Positions 54,416 through 63,918 of a DNA stretch of 64,000 nt are shown in pieces (positions within the stretch are counted from its first letter, which is position 1; each line of letters begins with the position of its first letter). A program made the position numbers and the translations under genes. The notes under the pieces were generated by a model. It had not been told where the DNA came from. It worked only from the letters and a program-made list of their open reading frames with translations, and searched no databases. The stretch covers positions 434,001 through 498,000 of the forward strand of contig NZ_VKKU01000001.1 of NCBI RefSeq assembly GCF_007280415.1. The letters run 5' to 3'. Source of the DNA: Sphingorhabdus contaminans (lineage in GTDB: Bacteria > Pseudomonadota > Alphaproteobacteria > Sphingomonadales > Sphingomonadaceae).

Positions 54416-55729
54416 TCAAGAGGGATAGATTGGAAAGCGCTTGCACAAGGCTTCCGCTTCGGCCTTCACCCGTGCTTCGATCTGGCCGTCACCGGCTTCG
54501 CCATTTTTGCGCAGACCTTCGACCACATCGGCAATCATCCGGCCGATTTCCCGGAATTCTGCCGGACCAAAGCCGCGCGTCGTTCCCGCAGGTGTTCCGA
54601 GGCGCAGGCCGGAGGTCAGGGTGGCCTTTTCCGTGTCGAACGGGATATTGTTCTTGTTGCAGGTGATTGAAGCGCGATCGAGTGCATGTTCGGCATGCTT
54701 GCCCTTTGCATCCTTGGGACGCAGGTCAACGAGCATCGAATGGTTGTCGGTTCCGCCCGACACGATGTCGAGGCCCTGTTCCTGCAAGCTGGCGGCCAGC
54801 GCCTTTGCGTTTTCGACAACGCTTGCGGCATAGGTCTTGAATTCGGGCTTCATCGCTTCGGCAAAGCATACAGCCTTGGCGGCAATGACATGCATCAGCG
54901 GGCCGCCCTGCAGCCCCGGGAAAATCGCGGAATTCAATTTCTTCGCCAGAGCTTCGTCGTTGGACAGGATCACGCCCGAACGCGGACCGCGCAGCGATTT
55001 GTGGGTGGTTGTCGTCACGATATGCGCATGCGGAATGGGTGAGGGGTGGGCGCCGCCCGCCACAAGACCCGAGATATGCGACATATCGACCAGCAAGGTT
55101 GCCCCGATTTCATCGGCGATGGCACGGAAACCGGCCCAATCCCAAATTCGCGAATAGGCGGTGCCGCCAGCGATGATCAGCTTGGGCTTGTTCTCGCGGG
55201 CAATCCGCGCGACTTCGTCCATGTCGATGATCTGGTCTTCACGGCGCACGCCATAGGGGATGGGGTTAAACCATTTGCCCGACAGGTTGACGGGCGAACC
55301 GTGGGTCAGGTGACCACCGGCCGCAAGGTCGAGGCCCATGAAGCTGTCACCGGGGTTCAGCAGTGCAAGGAAAACAGCCTGGTTCATCTGGCTGCCGCTA
55401 TTGGGCTGCACATTCGCAAAATTGCATCCGAACAATTTCTTGGCGCGTTCGATGGCGATCGTCTCGATCTCGTCGACATATTCGCAGCCGCCATAGTAGC
55501 GTTTGCCCGGATAGCCTTCAGCATATTTGTTGGTCAAAATCGAACCAGTCGCCTCCAGAACGGCGCGCGACGTGATATTTTCCGATGCAATCAGCTCGAT
55601 CTTGTCTTGCTGACGGCCAAGCTCCTTTGCAATCCAGCCCGAGATTTCGGGATCCGCCTCGGCAAGGCCGCGGGTGAAAAAGCCGTCGGGCTGTACATTG
55701 CTCAGATCATTGGCGGGATGGCTGCTCAT
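54416..55729 (-). CDS. glyA: Serine hydroxymethyltransferase
   Basis: 437 residues. Motifs: [60 protein letters not shown] with the PLP lysine in [13 protein letters not shown]. It interconverts serine and glycine and loads methylene-tetrahydrofolate. The start overlaps the rpiB stop by 4 bp. Confidence 0.98.
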   Translation of the reverse strand: MSSHPANDLSNVQPDGFFTRGLAEADPEISGWIAKELGRQQDKIELIASENITSRAVLEATGSILTNKYAEGYPGKRYYGGCEYVDEIETIAIERAKKLFGCNFANVQPNSGSQMNQAVFLALLNPGDSFMGLDLAAGGHLTHGSPVNLSGKWFNPIPYGVRREDQIIDMDEVARIARENKPKLIIAGGTAYSRIWDWAGFRAIADEIGATLLVDMSHISGLVAGGAHPSPIPHAHIVTTTTHKSLRGPRSGVILSNDEALAKKLNSAIFPGLQGGPLMHVIAAKAVCFAEAMKPEFKTYAASVVENAKALAASLQEQGLDIVSGGTDNHSMLVDLRPKDAKGKHAEHALDRASITCNKNNIPFDTEKATLTSGLRLGTPAGTTRGFGPAEFREIGRMIADVVEGLRKNGEAGDGQIEARVKAEAEALCKRFPIYPS

Positions 55730-56184
55730 GCTGATTCCTTCGCATTTTGCGGGTTGGACAATTTATCGACGCGACGCTGGTGGCGATCGCCGCCAAATTC
55801 CGTCGCAAGAAAACGGTCGACGCAGGCTTTCGCCATTTCAACGCCAATCAGGCGTGCGCCCATCGCGATAACATTTGCGTCATTATGTTCGCGGGCCAAT
55901 TGCGCCGAGAGTGGCTCGGACACGAGCGCGGCGCGGGCGGCCGGGTTGCGGTTTACGGCGATCGAGATGCCAATGCCCGATCCGCACAGAGCAATGCCAC
56001 GCTCTGCAGAGCCATCGGCAATCGCGGCGGCGAGTTTATAGCCATAGTCGGGATAATCGACCGAGCTTTCGTCATGCGGGCCAAGGTCCGTAATCTCATG
56101 GCCCTGTTCGCGCACATAGGCGACCAGCGCGGATTTCAGCGCGAGGGCGGCATGGTCGGAGGCAATGGCGATACGCATGGGCAT
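55726..56184 (-). CDS. rpiB: Ribose-5-phosphate isomerase B
   Basis: 152 residues. [38 protein letters not shown] and [20 protein letters not shown] match RpiB, including the active-site Cys and the anion-binding glycine loop; [20 protein letters not shown] closes the domain. Interconverts ribose-5-phosphate and ribulose-5-phosphate. First gene of the rpiB-glyA pair. Confidence 0.96.
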   Translation of the reverse strand: MPMRIAIASDHAALALKSALVAYVREQGHEITDLGPHDESSVDYPDYGYKLAAAIADGSAERGIALCGSGIGISIAVNRNPAARAALVSEPLSAQLAREHNDANVIAMGARLIGVEMAKACVDRFLATEFGGDRHQRRVDKLSNPQNAKESA

Positions 56185-56298
56185 ATCCTTCGCGGGCGTG
56201 GGGACTCGTCAATGGCGTCCCTCTAAGCGAGGGACAGCCAAAACGCTATGGCGAATTTGCCCGATTGTGCAGCTTTTCCACGGGCTTTATGGGGGGAT

Positions 56299-56499
56299 AT
56301 GCTCAACGCCATACTCTCGCTCGCCATGATCGCCGCTTTTTTGCTTCTCATCGGGGCGTGGAAGCGTTGGCGGCGTGATGGATTCAGCCAGCAAATGTGG
56401 CTGATGGTCGCGGCGGCTCTGGTGATTTTTGCCAATATCGCAATCTGGGTCGTGCCCGATGAAAAGGGCAACAGCCTGGTGACGGGCGAAGTGAAATAA
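56299..56499 (+). CDS. Small two-helix membrane protein
   Basis: 66 residues from the ATG at 56299, directly after GGGGGGA; an ATG at 56248 lacks a ribosome site. Helices at about 2-18 (LNAILSLAMIAAFLLLIGAW) and 32-50 (MWLMVAAALVIFANIAIWVV) flank a basic loop (KRWRRDG). No recognised family. Likely an inner-membrane protein of unknown role. Confidence 0.65.
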   Translation: MLNAILSLAMIAAFLLLIGAWKRWRRDGFSQQMWLMVAAALVIFANIAIWVVPDEKGNSLVTGEVK

Positions 56500-56528
56500 A
56501 ACCCCGCCTGACGCTTAACAGACCAAAT

Positions 56529-57185
56529 TCACTTGATGGGTGAATTGGGGTCCAGACGGAAATCCAGATAATTGTTCACCGAAGCCATCAGCATATCCAT
56601 TTCATTTTCGTAGAAATGGTTGGCGCGGGGAATTTCGTCATGGTGGATTGTGATGTGGCGCTGGGTCCGCAACTTGTCGACCAGCTTCTGCACCGCATTG
56701 GGGTTCACAACCTCGTCCTGCGCGCCCTGAATGATAATGCCTGAAGACGGGCAGGGGGCGAGGAAGCTGAAATCATACATGTTGGATGGCGGCGAAACCG
56801 AGATGAATCCACGGATTTCAGGGCGACGCATCAGCAACTGCATGCCGATCCACGCGCCGAAGCTGAACCCTGCGATCCAGGTTGTGGATGCTTCGGGATG
56901 GAAGCTTTGTACCCAGTCGAGCGCCGATGCGGCATCGGACAACTCGCCAATGCCATTGTCAAATTCGCCTTCGCTGCGACCGACGCCGCGGAAGTTGAAG
57001 CGTAATACGGCAAAGCCGCGGGCCACGAAGGTCTTGTACAAGGCCTGCGTGATACGGTCGTTCATCGTGCCGCCTGCCTGCGGATGCGGATGCAGGATCA
57101 TCGCAACCGGCGCACGCGGACGTGGCGGGGGCGAGAAACGGGCTTCGAGACGGCCTTCGGGACCTGGAATAGCAATGGCAGGCAT
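56529..57185 (-). CDS. Alpha/beta hydrolase
   Basis: 218 residues from the ATG at 57185. Oxyanion region ILHPHPQAGGTMNDRITQAL, FNFRGVGRSEGEFDNGIGEL, the nucleophile elbow AGFSFGAWIGMQLL (Ser in GFSFG), and the acid/His part GAQDEVVNPNAVQKLVDKL and IPRANHFYENEMD. It fits the dienelactone-hydrolase-like YpfH/CocE-related group. It is divergent from the cysteine desulfurase pair; similar hydrolases sit beside Fe-S genes in relatives. Substrate unknown. Confidence 0.85.
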   Translation of the reverse strand: MPAIAIPGPEGRLEARFSPPPRPRAPVAMILHPHPQAGGTMNDRITQALYKTFVARGFAVLRFNFRGVGRSEGEFDNGIGELSDAASALDWVQSFHPEASTTWIAGFSFGAWIGMQLLMRRPEIRGFISVSPPSNMYDFSFLAPCPSSGIIIQGAQDEVVNPNAVQKLVDKLRTQRHITIHHDEIPRANHFYENEMDMLMASVNNYLDFRLDPNSPIK

Positions 57186-57290
57186 CTGTTTTTTCGATTC
57201 TATATTTAAGTGCCGCGCAGCAACCGATTGTTCGGGCTTTGCAGGAAGTTGAAGCGCTATATAGAAGCAGTCACGATTTTCGCAACTGTC

Positions 57291-58340
57291 ATGGAACAAA
57301 TGACCCAAAGCCCGCGCATATATCTCGACCACGCCGCCACGACGCCACTGCTCCCGGCGGTACGCGAAGCCATGGCCGACGCGATGGAACGGTGGGCCAA
57401 TCCATCGTCCCCCCATAGCGAGGGCAGAGCGGCGCGCGCTGCACTCGAAGATGCACGGGCGCGGATAAATGCCGCGCTGGGCTGGGATGGCGAACTGATC
57501 CTGACAAGTGGTGCCAGCGAAGCCATAGCACTCGCCCTGCGGGGACAGGATGCCGTGGCAAGCGCGGTTGAGCATGATGCGGTGCTGGCCGTGGCTGGAA
57601 AAACGCGCCTGCCGGTCAACGCGGACGGCTATGTGGAGGCATCCGCGATTCAGGCCGCCGCCCGCTATGCGGTGCAGTCGGTCAACAATGAAACCGGTGT
57701 GATCCAGCCGCTGCCCGACATTCTGGCGGCGGTCCGTGCCGTTGGCGGGACATTATTCACCGATTGCTCGCAAAGCGCCGGAAAATTGCCTTTGCCAGAG
57801 GCGGACCTGATTGCGATTTCCGCGCATAAACTGGGCGGGCCGCCAGGTGTCGGGGCCTTGCTGACCCGCAATTTGGGGCTTTTGCAACCCACCGGCGGAC
57901 AGGAACAGGGCTATCGCCGGGGCACAGAAAACCTTCCCGCGGCGATCGGTCTGGCCGCTGCGTTGGAAGCCCGATTTGCATGGCTGGCCGAAGCTGCGCG
58001 TCTGCGGGCCGTTCTGGATGCTGCGGTGCGCGAGGCCGGGGGAATTATAGTTGCCGATGCGAGCAATCGGCTTGCGACCATTGCCAGTTACCAGATGCCG
58101 GGTGCGGCGGCATCGAGCCAATTGATCAGCTTCGATATGGCAGGAATCGCCGTGTCGGCAGGTAGCGCCTGTTCTTCGGGTACGCTGAAAACCAGCCATG
58201 TGCTGGGTGCGATGGGCTGGGATGAAAAGGCGGCCTCGCAAGTCATTAGGGTTAGCTTCGGCCCCGAAACCAATGCAGCCCATATCGAACGCTTTATCGA
58301 CGTGTGGCGCGGAATATTTGCGCGGGCAAAGGCGGCATGA
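57291..58340 (+). CDS. Cysteine desulfurase, first of a tandem pair
   Basis: 349 residues from the ATG at 57291 (an ATG at 57300 is also possible). Class V aminotransferase fold of the NifS/IscS type: IYLDHAATTPLLPAVREAMA, VNNETGVIQPLPDILAAVRA, the PLP Lys in AISAHKLGGPPGVGALL, and the catalytic Cys loop SAGSACSSGTLKTSHVL. It takes sulfur from cysteine as a persulfide for Fe-S clusters or other sulfur compounds. It overlaps the second desulfurase by 4 bp. Confidence 0.9.
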   Translation: MEQMTQSPRIYLDHAATTPLLPAVREAMADAMERWANPSSPHSEGRAARAALEDARARINAALGWDGELILTSGASEAIALALRGQDAVASAVEHDAVLAVAGKTRLPVNADGYVEASAIQAAARYAVQSVNNETGVIQPLPDILAAVRAVGGTLFTDCSQSAGKLPLPEADLIAISAHKLGGPPGVGALLTRNLGLLQPTGGQEQGYRRGTENLPAAIGLAAALEARFAWLAEAARLRAVLDAAVREAGGIIVADASNRLATIASYQMPGAAASSQLISFDMAGIAVSAGSACSSGTLKTSHVLGAMGWDEKAASQVIRVSFGPETNAAHIERFIDVWRGIFARAKAA

Positions 58341-59383
58341 TCTACCTCGATTATCAGGCCACAACGCCACTGGCTCCCGAGGCCTTCGCGGCGATGGAGC
58401 CCTGGTTGAAAGAGGGCTTCTGGAACCCGCACAGCGCCCATGCCGGTGGACGCAAAGCGGCCGCGGCGGTGGAAGTGGCGCGCGATCAGATCGCCGCCTT
58501 GCTCCCTAAAGGGGGACGGGTGATTTTTACCAGCGGTGCAACCGAGGCGCTCAACCTCGCCATCAAAGGCTGTGGATTGCCGGTTGCGGCGCTTGCAACC
58601 GAACATGCGGCGGTGCTGGATTGCGTGGCCCATCTGGGCGGGGCGGTTGTGCCGGTCGGGTCAGACGGACGCGCGGGCTTTGGTGATCTGGGGCAGGGCC
58701 TGTTTGCGGCCATGCTCGTCAACAATGAGGTGGGAACTATCCAGCCAGTCGCGGAATTGGCAGACCAGTGCCATCTGCAGGGCGGCCTGCTGCTGTGCGA
58801 TGCGGTGCAGGCCTTTGGCCGGATGCCCATCCCGGACGGGCCGGACATGATTGCCGTGTCCGCACACAAGATTCACGGACCCAAGGGCATCGGTGCCCTT
58901 TGGGTGCGCGACGGGATTGAACTTGTGCCGCTCATGCATGGCGGGGGTCAGGAACAGGGGCTTCGCTCGGGAACATTGTCGCCCGCCTTATGCGCGGGTT
59001 TCGGCGCGGCCGCCGCGCTGGCTGCGCGGCACATGGAACAGGATGCCGCACATGTTGCGCAATTATGGGACCGTGCCCTTGCGGCATTTGCCGACTGGAC
59101 GGTGAACGGTTCCACGACCCATCGTTACCGGGGTAATCTCAACATACGCCGTGACGGGGTGGACGTGGGTCGCCTGATGTCCGAATGCCGCGACATTGCC
59201 TTTTCCGCCGGTTCGGCTTGCGCCAGCGGGTCCGGCCGGCCAAGCCATGTCCTGTCCGCGCTCGGACTGTCCCAAACACAGGCAAAATCATCGATAAGGC
59301 TGGGTTTTGGGCGCTATACGACGCTTGCGGAAATTGATATTGCTGCCGAAGCAATCAACCGTGCAGCAGGGGCGATGATATGA
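58337..59383 (+). CDS. Cysteine desulfurase, second of a tandem pair
   Basis: 348 residues starting at the ATG that overlaps the previous stop. Motifs parallel the first: IYLDYQATTPLAPEAFAAME, FTSGATEALNLAIKG, VNNEVGTIQPVAELAD, PLP Lys in AVSAHKIHGPKGIGALW, Cys in SAGSACASGSGRPSHVL. It is closer to canonical IscS/NifS in these segments than the first copy. Its stop overlaps the ferredoxin start by 4 bp. Confidence 0.93.
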   Translation: MIYLDYQATTPLAPEAFAAMEPWLKEGFWNPHSAHAGGRKAAAAVEVARDQIAALLPKGGRVIFTSGATEALNLAIKGCGLPVAALATEHAAVLDCVAHLGGAVVPVGSDGRAGFGDLGQGLFAAMLVNNEVGTIQPVAELADQCHLQGGLLLCDAVQAFGRMPIPDGPDMIAVSAHKIHGPKGIGALWVRDGIELVPLMHGGGQEQGLRSGTLSPALCAGFGAAAALAARHMEQDAAHVAQLWDRALAAFADWTVNGSTTHRYRGNLNIRRDGVDVGRLMSECRDIAFSAGSACASGSGRPSHVLSALGLSQTQAKSSIRLGFGRYTTLAEIDIAAEAINRAAGAMI

Positions 59384-59712
59384 TCAAAATTACCTTCATC
59401 AACGCCGAAGGTGAAGCACATGAGGTTGAGGCCGAAACCGGCATTGGGTTGCTGGAGGTCGCACAGGGTGCCGGAATGCCCTTGGAAGGAACCTGCGAAG
59501 GCCAGATGGCCTGCTCGACCTGCCATGTGATTGTGGACAAGGCATGGTTCGACAAACTGCCGCCTGCCGTCGAAGATGAAGAAGACATGCTCGACCTTGC
59601 CAGCGGCGCACGGCGCACCAGCCGCTTGTCCTGCCAGATCCTGTTGACCGACGAACTGGACGGCCTTGTCGTGCGCATACCGGCGGAAAGCCGGAATATG
59701 CAGGGCGTTTAA
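59380..59712 (+). CDS. fdx: [2Fe-2S] ferredoxin
   Basis: 110 residues. The adrenodoxin-type cluster-binding Cys set is CEGQMACSTCH with the fourth Cys in RRTSRLSCQILLTDEL. It is an electron donor probably serving Fe-S cluster assembly, as expected for a gene coupled to cysteine desulfurases. No scaffold (IscU) or HscA/B gene is adjacent. Confidence 0.92.
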   Translation: MIKITFINAEGEAHEVEAETGIGLLEVAQGAGMPLEGTCEGQMACSTCHVIVDKAWFDKLPPAVEDEEDMLDLASGARRTSRLSCQILLTDELDGLVVRIPAESRNMQGV

Positions 59713-59756
59713 CGCTCTTCACTTCCCATTCACGAAACAGCGCCTATATAGGTCGG

Positions 59757-60095
59757 TGCCGGGTTCGCCCGGCTATGGCAATAAATTGCGATGTGCAATA
59801 GATGCAGCGGACCCGGGGGCGGTACCCGGCAGCTCCACCATATCTCCCGGTTTACCGGGCGTTCTGACGGGGCTGAACTAGGATCGACGTGCGTTGAAAA
59901 GCATTGTTTTTGCCCGGCATGAATAAGCCGTGAAATGGTTCAAAACTCATAAGTGCCAACGATAACGAAGCACTTGCTCTCGCAGCATAATTTTGGGCCT
60001 CACGGTCTGAAATTATCCTAAAAGAACGCGGCCGGACCGGCCGGGCAACAGAAAGGTTACAGCGGCCCCCCGGAGCCGGGCAACAGAATCCGGGG
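59757..60095 (+). ncRNA. ssrA: tmRNA gene, permuted two-piece form
   Basis: This is the only stretch above 300 bases without a protein gene. The acceptor piece comes first, ending in a T-arm (CCGGG-GGCGGTA-CCCGG) and GCAGCTCCACCA at 59840. A 28-base intervening segment with a CCCGG/CCGGG hairpin follows. The coding piece starts at 59869 with GGGGCTG, which pairs with CAGCTCC of the acceptor end. The tag frame at 59955-59990 encodes ANDNEALALAA and TAA. Two copies of CCGGGCAACAGAA in the 3' part fit pseudoknot arms; a stem CCCCGGA/TCCGGGG (60068-60095) ends the gene. A TATATA -10 is at 59745-59750, so the 5' end is approximate. It rescues stalled ribosomes with SmpB. Confidence 0.92.
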
Positions 60096-60105
60096 ACTTT
60101 TCCTT

Positions 60106-60330
60106 TCAGTCGACGCCAAATGCCTTGTGCAGCTCAATCGCCTCCAGCATCTTGGATGCGGCGATAAATACGGCGACGGTGCACAGCACAAAGAACATCT
60201 TGCCGACATTGCCGGGATATTGGACCATATAGTCCTTCCCCCGCTCGGCTGCGCCCAGACCGAGCGCGTAGGTGATCAGGAAGACCTCCAATTTGGTCTT
60301 TATGGTGAACAGGCGGGCGATCTTTTTCAT
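60106..60330 (-). CDS. Small membrane protein with two helices
   Basis: 74 residues from the ATG at 60330. A basic start (MKKIARLFTIKTK) leads into EVFLITYALGLGAAERG and a second helix MFFVLCTVAVFIAASKMLEA. The N-terminal KKIARLFTIKTKLEVFLITY pattern suggests an inner-membrane protein. No known family. It follows ssrA convergently and lies downstream of astB, separated from it by 94 bases. Confidence 0.65.
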   Translation of the reverse strand: MKKIARLFTIKTKLEVFLITYALGLGAAERGKDYMVQYPGNVGKMFFVLCTVAVFIAASKMLEAIELHKAFGVD

Positions 60331-60424
60331 AGTTAAGAAAATAAACTGCAATGCCCGTGCCAGTTCAGCAATTGCGGGCATTGCAATGGTTAACGCCGGC
60401 GCCAATTGTAAAGGATTTCGACGC

Positions 60425-61678
60425 CTAGCGCAGTTCCGCCAGCCCGCAGGCATCGAGCAACGCCTCGCGCGCCTTGCGGACGGTCGAAACCAGTGCCGGA
60501 TCACCCAGTTGGGCAGGCGCGATCGTCTCTGGCCAGTGCGCGGCGATAATCCCGGCAATCCGGTCCAGTTTGGCCTCGTCCGCCATGAAGCGCGGGTCGA
60601 CCGTGGCGGGGTCGCATGCCACGCGCAGACGCAGACATGCCGGGCCGCCTCCATTGGCCATGGATTGGCGCACATCGACGGGGATCAGCGTGCGGATCGG
60701 GCCATTGCCCGCAACCATTTCGTTCAGCCAGCCCCAGACCCGGCTGTTTTCCTGCGCCTCACTGGGAAGGATAAGCGCCATGCCACCATCGGGCAGGGTC
60801 ACAAGCTGTGCATTGAACAAATAGCTCTGGATCGCGTCGGCGAGCGATACGCGGTCGGCAGGGACAATCACAATCTCCGCCTCGGGCATCAGCCTTTTGA
60901 TATCGGCATAGGTTTCTTTTGGATATTCAAAGGCCTGTTCATGGGTGAACAGGACGCGCTCATTCGCGACGGCAACGACGTCATTGTGGAAGGCGCCTGC
61001 GGCAATGGCCGTTTCCGACTGCTGCACGAACAGCGTCTTTGCCGGGTCCAGCCGGTGGGCGCGGGCGATGGCTTTTGACGATTCCACATGCTGCCGCGCG
61101 GGGAAGGGGCCGCCCGCCTTGCCATAGACAAATATCTCGATACCCGCCTCGCCATGCGATGGGCAGAGGCGCATGAAATTGGCTGCGCCTTCATCGCCAT
61201 AGGGTGGCGGCACGGGGCCGTGGACGGTGAAGTGCCTTTCGTCGGCAAAGGCGATGCGCAACTGAGCAAGGGTACCGGTCCATTCGTGGCTGCGGTGCGC
61301 CATGGTCAGCAGGTTCGCCGCCGACAGATGGCATTTGCCATCGGCCGTATCGGGCGCAGGCGACACCGTCGCGGCATTGGCGGCCCACATGGCCGAGGCG
61401 GAGAAGGCCGCCGCGCGGATATGCGGCTCTGCACTTTCCATGTCGGTCGCCAGCCCTGAAAGCCAGGCGGTGTTCGGCCGGTCGAGCGGCATGAAAAAGC
61501 CCTGCGGCAGGCCGAGCCGCAGATTTGCGCGCATTTTCTCAACGCCCTGCAATGCCGCCGCACGCGGTTCCGATACTGCGCCTGCATTATTGGCCGAGGC
61601 GATGTTGCCAAGGCTGAGGCCCGCATAATTGTGGCTGGGGCCAATGATGCCGTCAAAGTTGATTTCCGCGAATGCCAT
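60425..61678 (-). CDS. astB: N-succinylarginine dihydrolase
   Basis: 417 residues. N-terminus EINFDGIIGPSHNYAGLSLG, then FMPLDRPNTAWLSGLATDME, AATVSPAPDTADGKCHLSAA and TIVDPRFMADEAKLDRI-like tail, plus the substrate motif ANGGGPACLRLRVAC with the catalytic Cys. It converts succinylarginine to succinylornithine, CO2 and ammonia. Second step of the arginine succinyltransferase pathway, 3 bases after astA. Confidence 0.95.
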   Translation of the reverse strand: MAFAEINFDGIIGPSHNYAGLSLGNIASANNAGAVSEPRAAALQGVEKMRANLRLGLPQGFFMPLDRPNTAWLSGLATDMESAEPHIRAAAFSASAMWAANAATVSPAPDTADGKCHLSAANLLTMAHRSHEWTGTLAQLRIAFADERHFTVHGPVPPPYGDEGAANFMRLCPSHGEAGIEIFVYGKAGGPFPARQHVESSKAIARAHRLDPAKTLFVQQSETAIAAGAFHNDVVAVANERVLFTHEQAFEYPKETYADIKRLMPEAEIVIVPADRVSLADAIQSYLFNAQLVTLPDGGMALILPSEAQENSRVWGWLNEMVAGNGPIRTLIPVDVRQSMANGGGPACLRLRVACDPATVDPRFMADEAKLDRIAGIIAAHWPETIAPAQLGDPALVSTVRKAREALLDACGLAELR

Positions 61679-61681
61679 GTC

Positions 61682-62713
61682 TTACCACCTTGGAACAAAT
61701 GTGACGGTTTCACCCGCCGAAAGCTTCAGCGCTTTTGCGCTTTCGGGATCAAGGATGACCGTGTCGCCATCTTCCTGCACCCAGCCATAGGTCGCGGCAA
61801 ATCTGTCGAGGCGGCCGCTGCTGACCAGCATCTTCTCGCCTTCCTTATGGTCGCCCAGCCGGTCGCTGATCTCGCCGACGATTGCATCTCGTGCCTCACG
61901 CACGCTGCGGATCTGATCGGTGCGGGCGGTCATGGTCGGGCCACCGTCGAAGATGTCGACATAATTTTCCCAGGCAAATCCTTCATTTTCCAGCATCCGC
62001 ATGGCCGCCCGTCCCGAAGGATGGGGAACGCCAATCACCGATTTGGCATTTTCGGGAAGCATCGCGATATAGACGGGATGTTTCGGCATCAGGTCGGCGA
62101 TGAACTGGTTGCCGAACTTTGCGTTGAATTCGTCCGCTTCCTGAAAGCTCATGCCAAAAAAGCGGCCCGCAACGCCGTCCCAGAAGGGCGAGCCGCCAGC
62201 CTCGTCGATTACCCCGCGCAGTTCGGCGATTGTCCGGTCGGCAAAGCGCGCGCGGTGGTTGCGGATAAACAGATAGCGGCTGCGCGCGATCAGCATGCCA
62301 AGGCCGCCCGCGCGTTCGCCGGGATGTAGGAACAGGCCGCCCACTTCGGTGGTTCCTTCCAGATCGGTCGACAGGTTCAGAATGTCGGCACGGAATGTCC
62401 GGCCCAGTTCTTCGCTATGCTGGGTCAATGCACCGATACGGTAGCTGTAAAAAGGCCATTTCTGCCCGACATAGCCGAAAATCTGGCAGGTCCCGCGCAC
62501 TTCGCCGGTCGCGGTATTTTGCAGGACAAATACATAAAGGTCATCACTGACGCCGTCCTCGGTCCGGCTGAAACCTGCAACCGAACGCTCCAGCTTTGCG
62601 GTCAGCGCCTTGCGATCGGGCGGCAGGTTGGTGAACCCGCCGCCGGTCCGTTTGGCCATTTCATAGATTGGTTGCAAATCGTCCATATTTGCCGGACGGA
62701 TAATGAAGGTCAT
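61682..62713 (-). CDS. astA: Arginine N-succinyltransferase
   Basis: 343 residues. N-terminus MTFIIRPANMDDLQPIYEMA, TGGGFTNLPPDRKALTAKLE, EVGGLFLHPGERAGGLGMLI, YLFIRNHRARFADRTIAELR and MPKHPVYIAMLPENAKSVIG are typical AstA segments. It transfers succinyl from succinyl-CoA to arginine. The start overlaps the upstream M20 hydrolase stop by 4 bp, so the three genes form one operon. Confidence 0.95.
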   Translation of the reverse strand: MTFIIRPANMDDLQPIYEMAKRTGGGFTNLPPDRKALTAKLERSVAGFSRTEDGVSDDLYVFVLQNTATGEVRGTCQIFGYVGQKWPFYSYRIGALTQHSEELGRTFRADILNLSTDLEGTTEVGGLFLHPGERAGGLGMLIARSRYLFIRNHRARFADRTIAELRGVIDEAGGSPFWDGVAGRFFGMSFQEADEFNAKFGNQFIADLMPKHPVYIAMLPENAKSVIGVPHPSGRAAMRMLENEGFAWENYVDIFDGGPTMTARTDQIRSVREARDAIVGEISDRLGDHKEGEKMLVSSGRLDRFAATYGWVQEDGDTVILDPESAKALKLSAGETVTFVPRW

Positions 62714-63918
62714 AAGGCTCCCTTTTTGGCGATACGCAATATGGTCAAGGCGGACAGACGCGCGCGCTCGACCAGACTTTCGGTAATCAGAAATTCATCG
62801 GCACTGTGAATTGCCCCACCGCGCACGCCCATGGTGTCGATCACGGGGATGCCGCAGGCGGCGATATTATTGCCGTCGCACACACCGCCGCTCGCTTTCC
62901 AGGCAATAGCGAGACCGAGGTCGGCCCCGCATTGTTTGACCAGATCGAACAATTTTGCGGCCCCTGCATCAATGGGCTTGGGCGGGCGGCCAAAGCTGCC
63001 GTGCAGATGGGCATGCACATCATGCTCCCGCTCGACATCAGCGATCAGGGTGCGCAGGGCCTGATCAGTTTCCTCGACAATTTGCGGCGTCATCGGCCGG
63101 AAATTGACGCGCAGTATGGCGTGGTCGGGCACGACATTATTGGGGCTGCCCCCTTCGATCCGTGCCGGATTGACGTTTAGGCCGGGACGGGTGAGGGCCT
63201 TTAGCCGCAGCGCGAGGTCGGCAGCCGCCAGCAGGGCATTCCGGCCATCTTGCGGATTGCGTCCGGCATGTGCGCTTTTGCCGGTAAAGATGATGGAAAA
63301 ATTCCCGCTGCCCCCACGTTCGCCCGCCAATGTTCCGTCGGGCAGGGCAGGTTCGTAGGTGAGTGCCGCGGTCTTTCCCTTGGCAAGCGCGGCAATCAGC
63401 GGCGCTGAAGAGGGTGATCCCACTTCTTCATCGCTGTTGATCATAACCTGATAGCCGACATTCGCAAATTCAGGCGCCGTTTCTGCGGCGGCAAGGGCGG
63501 CCAGCATGACGGCAATACCACCTTTCATGTCGGCAACGCCAGGTCCGTTCAACACGCCATCTTCAAGCCAGCGCTGTTCCTGAAAGCTGTGGTCGGCGGG
63601 GAATACGGTGTCCATATGGCCGGTAAAGAGCAACTGTACAGCGGCGTCGGGACGGACAGTGACGACCAGATGGCGGCCATGTTCGACATTTTCGACGACC
63701 CCGTCGGCACGTACCTTTTCAACCGGAACAGGTTCGCGCAATTCGATGGTTCCGGGAAGAATCGCAAAGGCGTCGGCCAGCATGTCGGCGGTCGCTTTCA
63801 ACCCTGCAAGGTTGCCGGAACCGCTGTTAACGGCGGCCCATTGCTGCACCTGGGACAGCATCGGGTCGTGCGTGATCCGTTCAAGCGCAGCGCGTTCGGT
63901 GAAAGCCAGATTTTGCAT
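62710..63918 (-). CDS. M20-family metallohydrolase in the ast operon
   Basis: 402 residues. Zinc-site motifs: LFTGHMDTVFP, GPGVADMKGGIAVMLAA, MINSDEEVGSPSSAPLI, and the late His in GGAIHSADEFLITE. A dimerisation domain (SIIFTGKSAHAGRNPQDGRN) sits in the middle. Relatives include carboxypeptidase G2 and ArgE/DapE. It lies upstream of astA and astB; astC, astD and astE are not in the window. It could replace the succinylglutamate desuccinylase AstE, which is itself a zinc enzyme of a different family. That role is inference from position. Confidence 0.88.
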   Translation of the reverse strand: MQNLAFTERAALERITHDPMLSQVQQWAAVNSGSGNLAGLKATADMLADAFAILPGTIELREPVPVEKVRADGVVENVEHGRHLVVTVRPDAAVQLLFTGHMDTVFPADHSFQEQRWLEDGVLNGPGVADMKGGIAVMLAALAAAETAPEFANVGYQVMINSDEEVGSPSSAPLIAALAKGKTAALTYEPALPDGTLAGERGGSGNFSIIFTGKSAHAGRNPQDGRNALLAAADLALRLKALTRPGLNVNPARIEGGSPNNVVPDHAILRVNFRPMTPQIVEETDQALRTLIADVEREHDVHAHLHGSFGRPPKPIDAGAAKLFDLVKQCGADLGLAIAWKASGGVCDGNNIAACGIPVIDTMGVRGGAIHSADEFLITESLVERARLSALTILRIAKKGAL

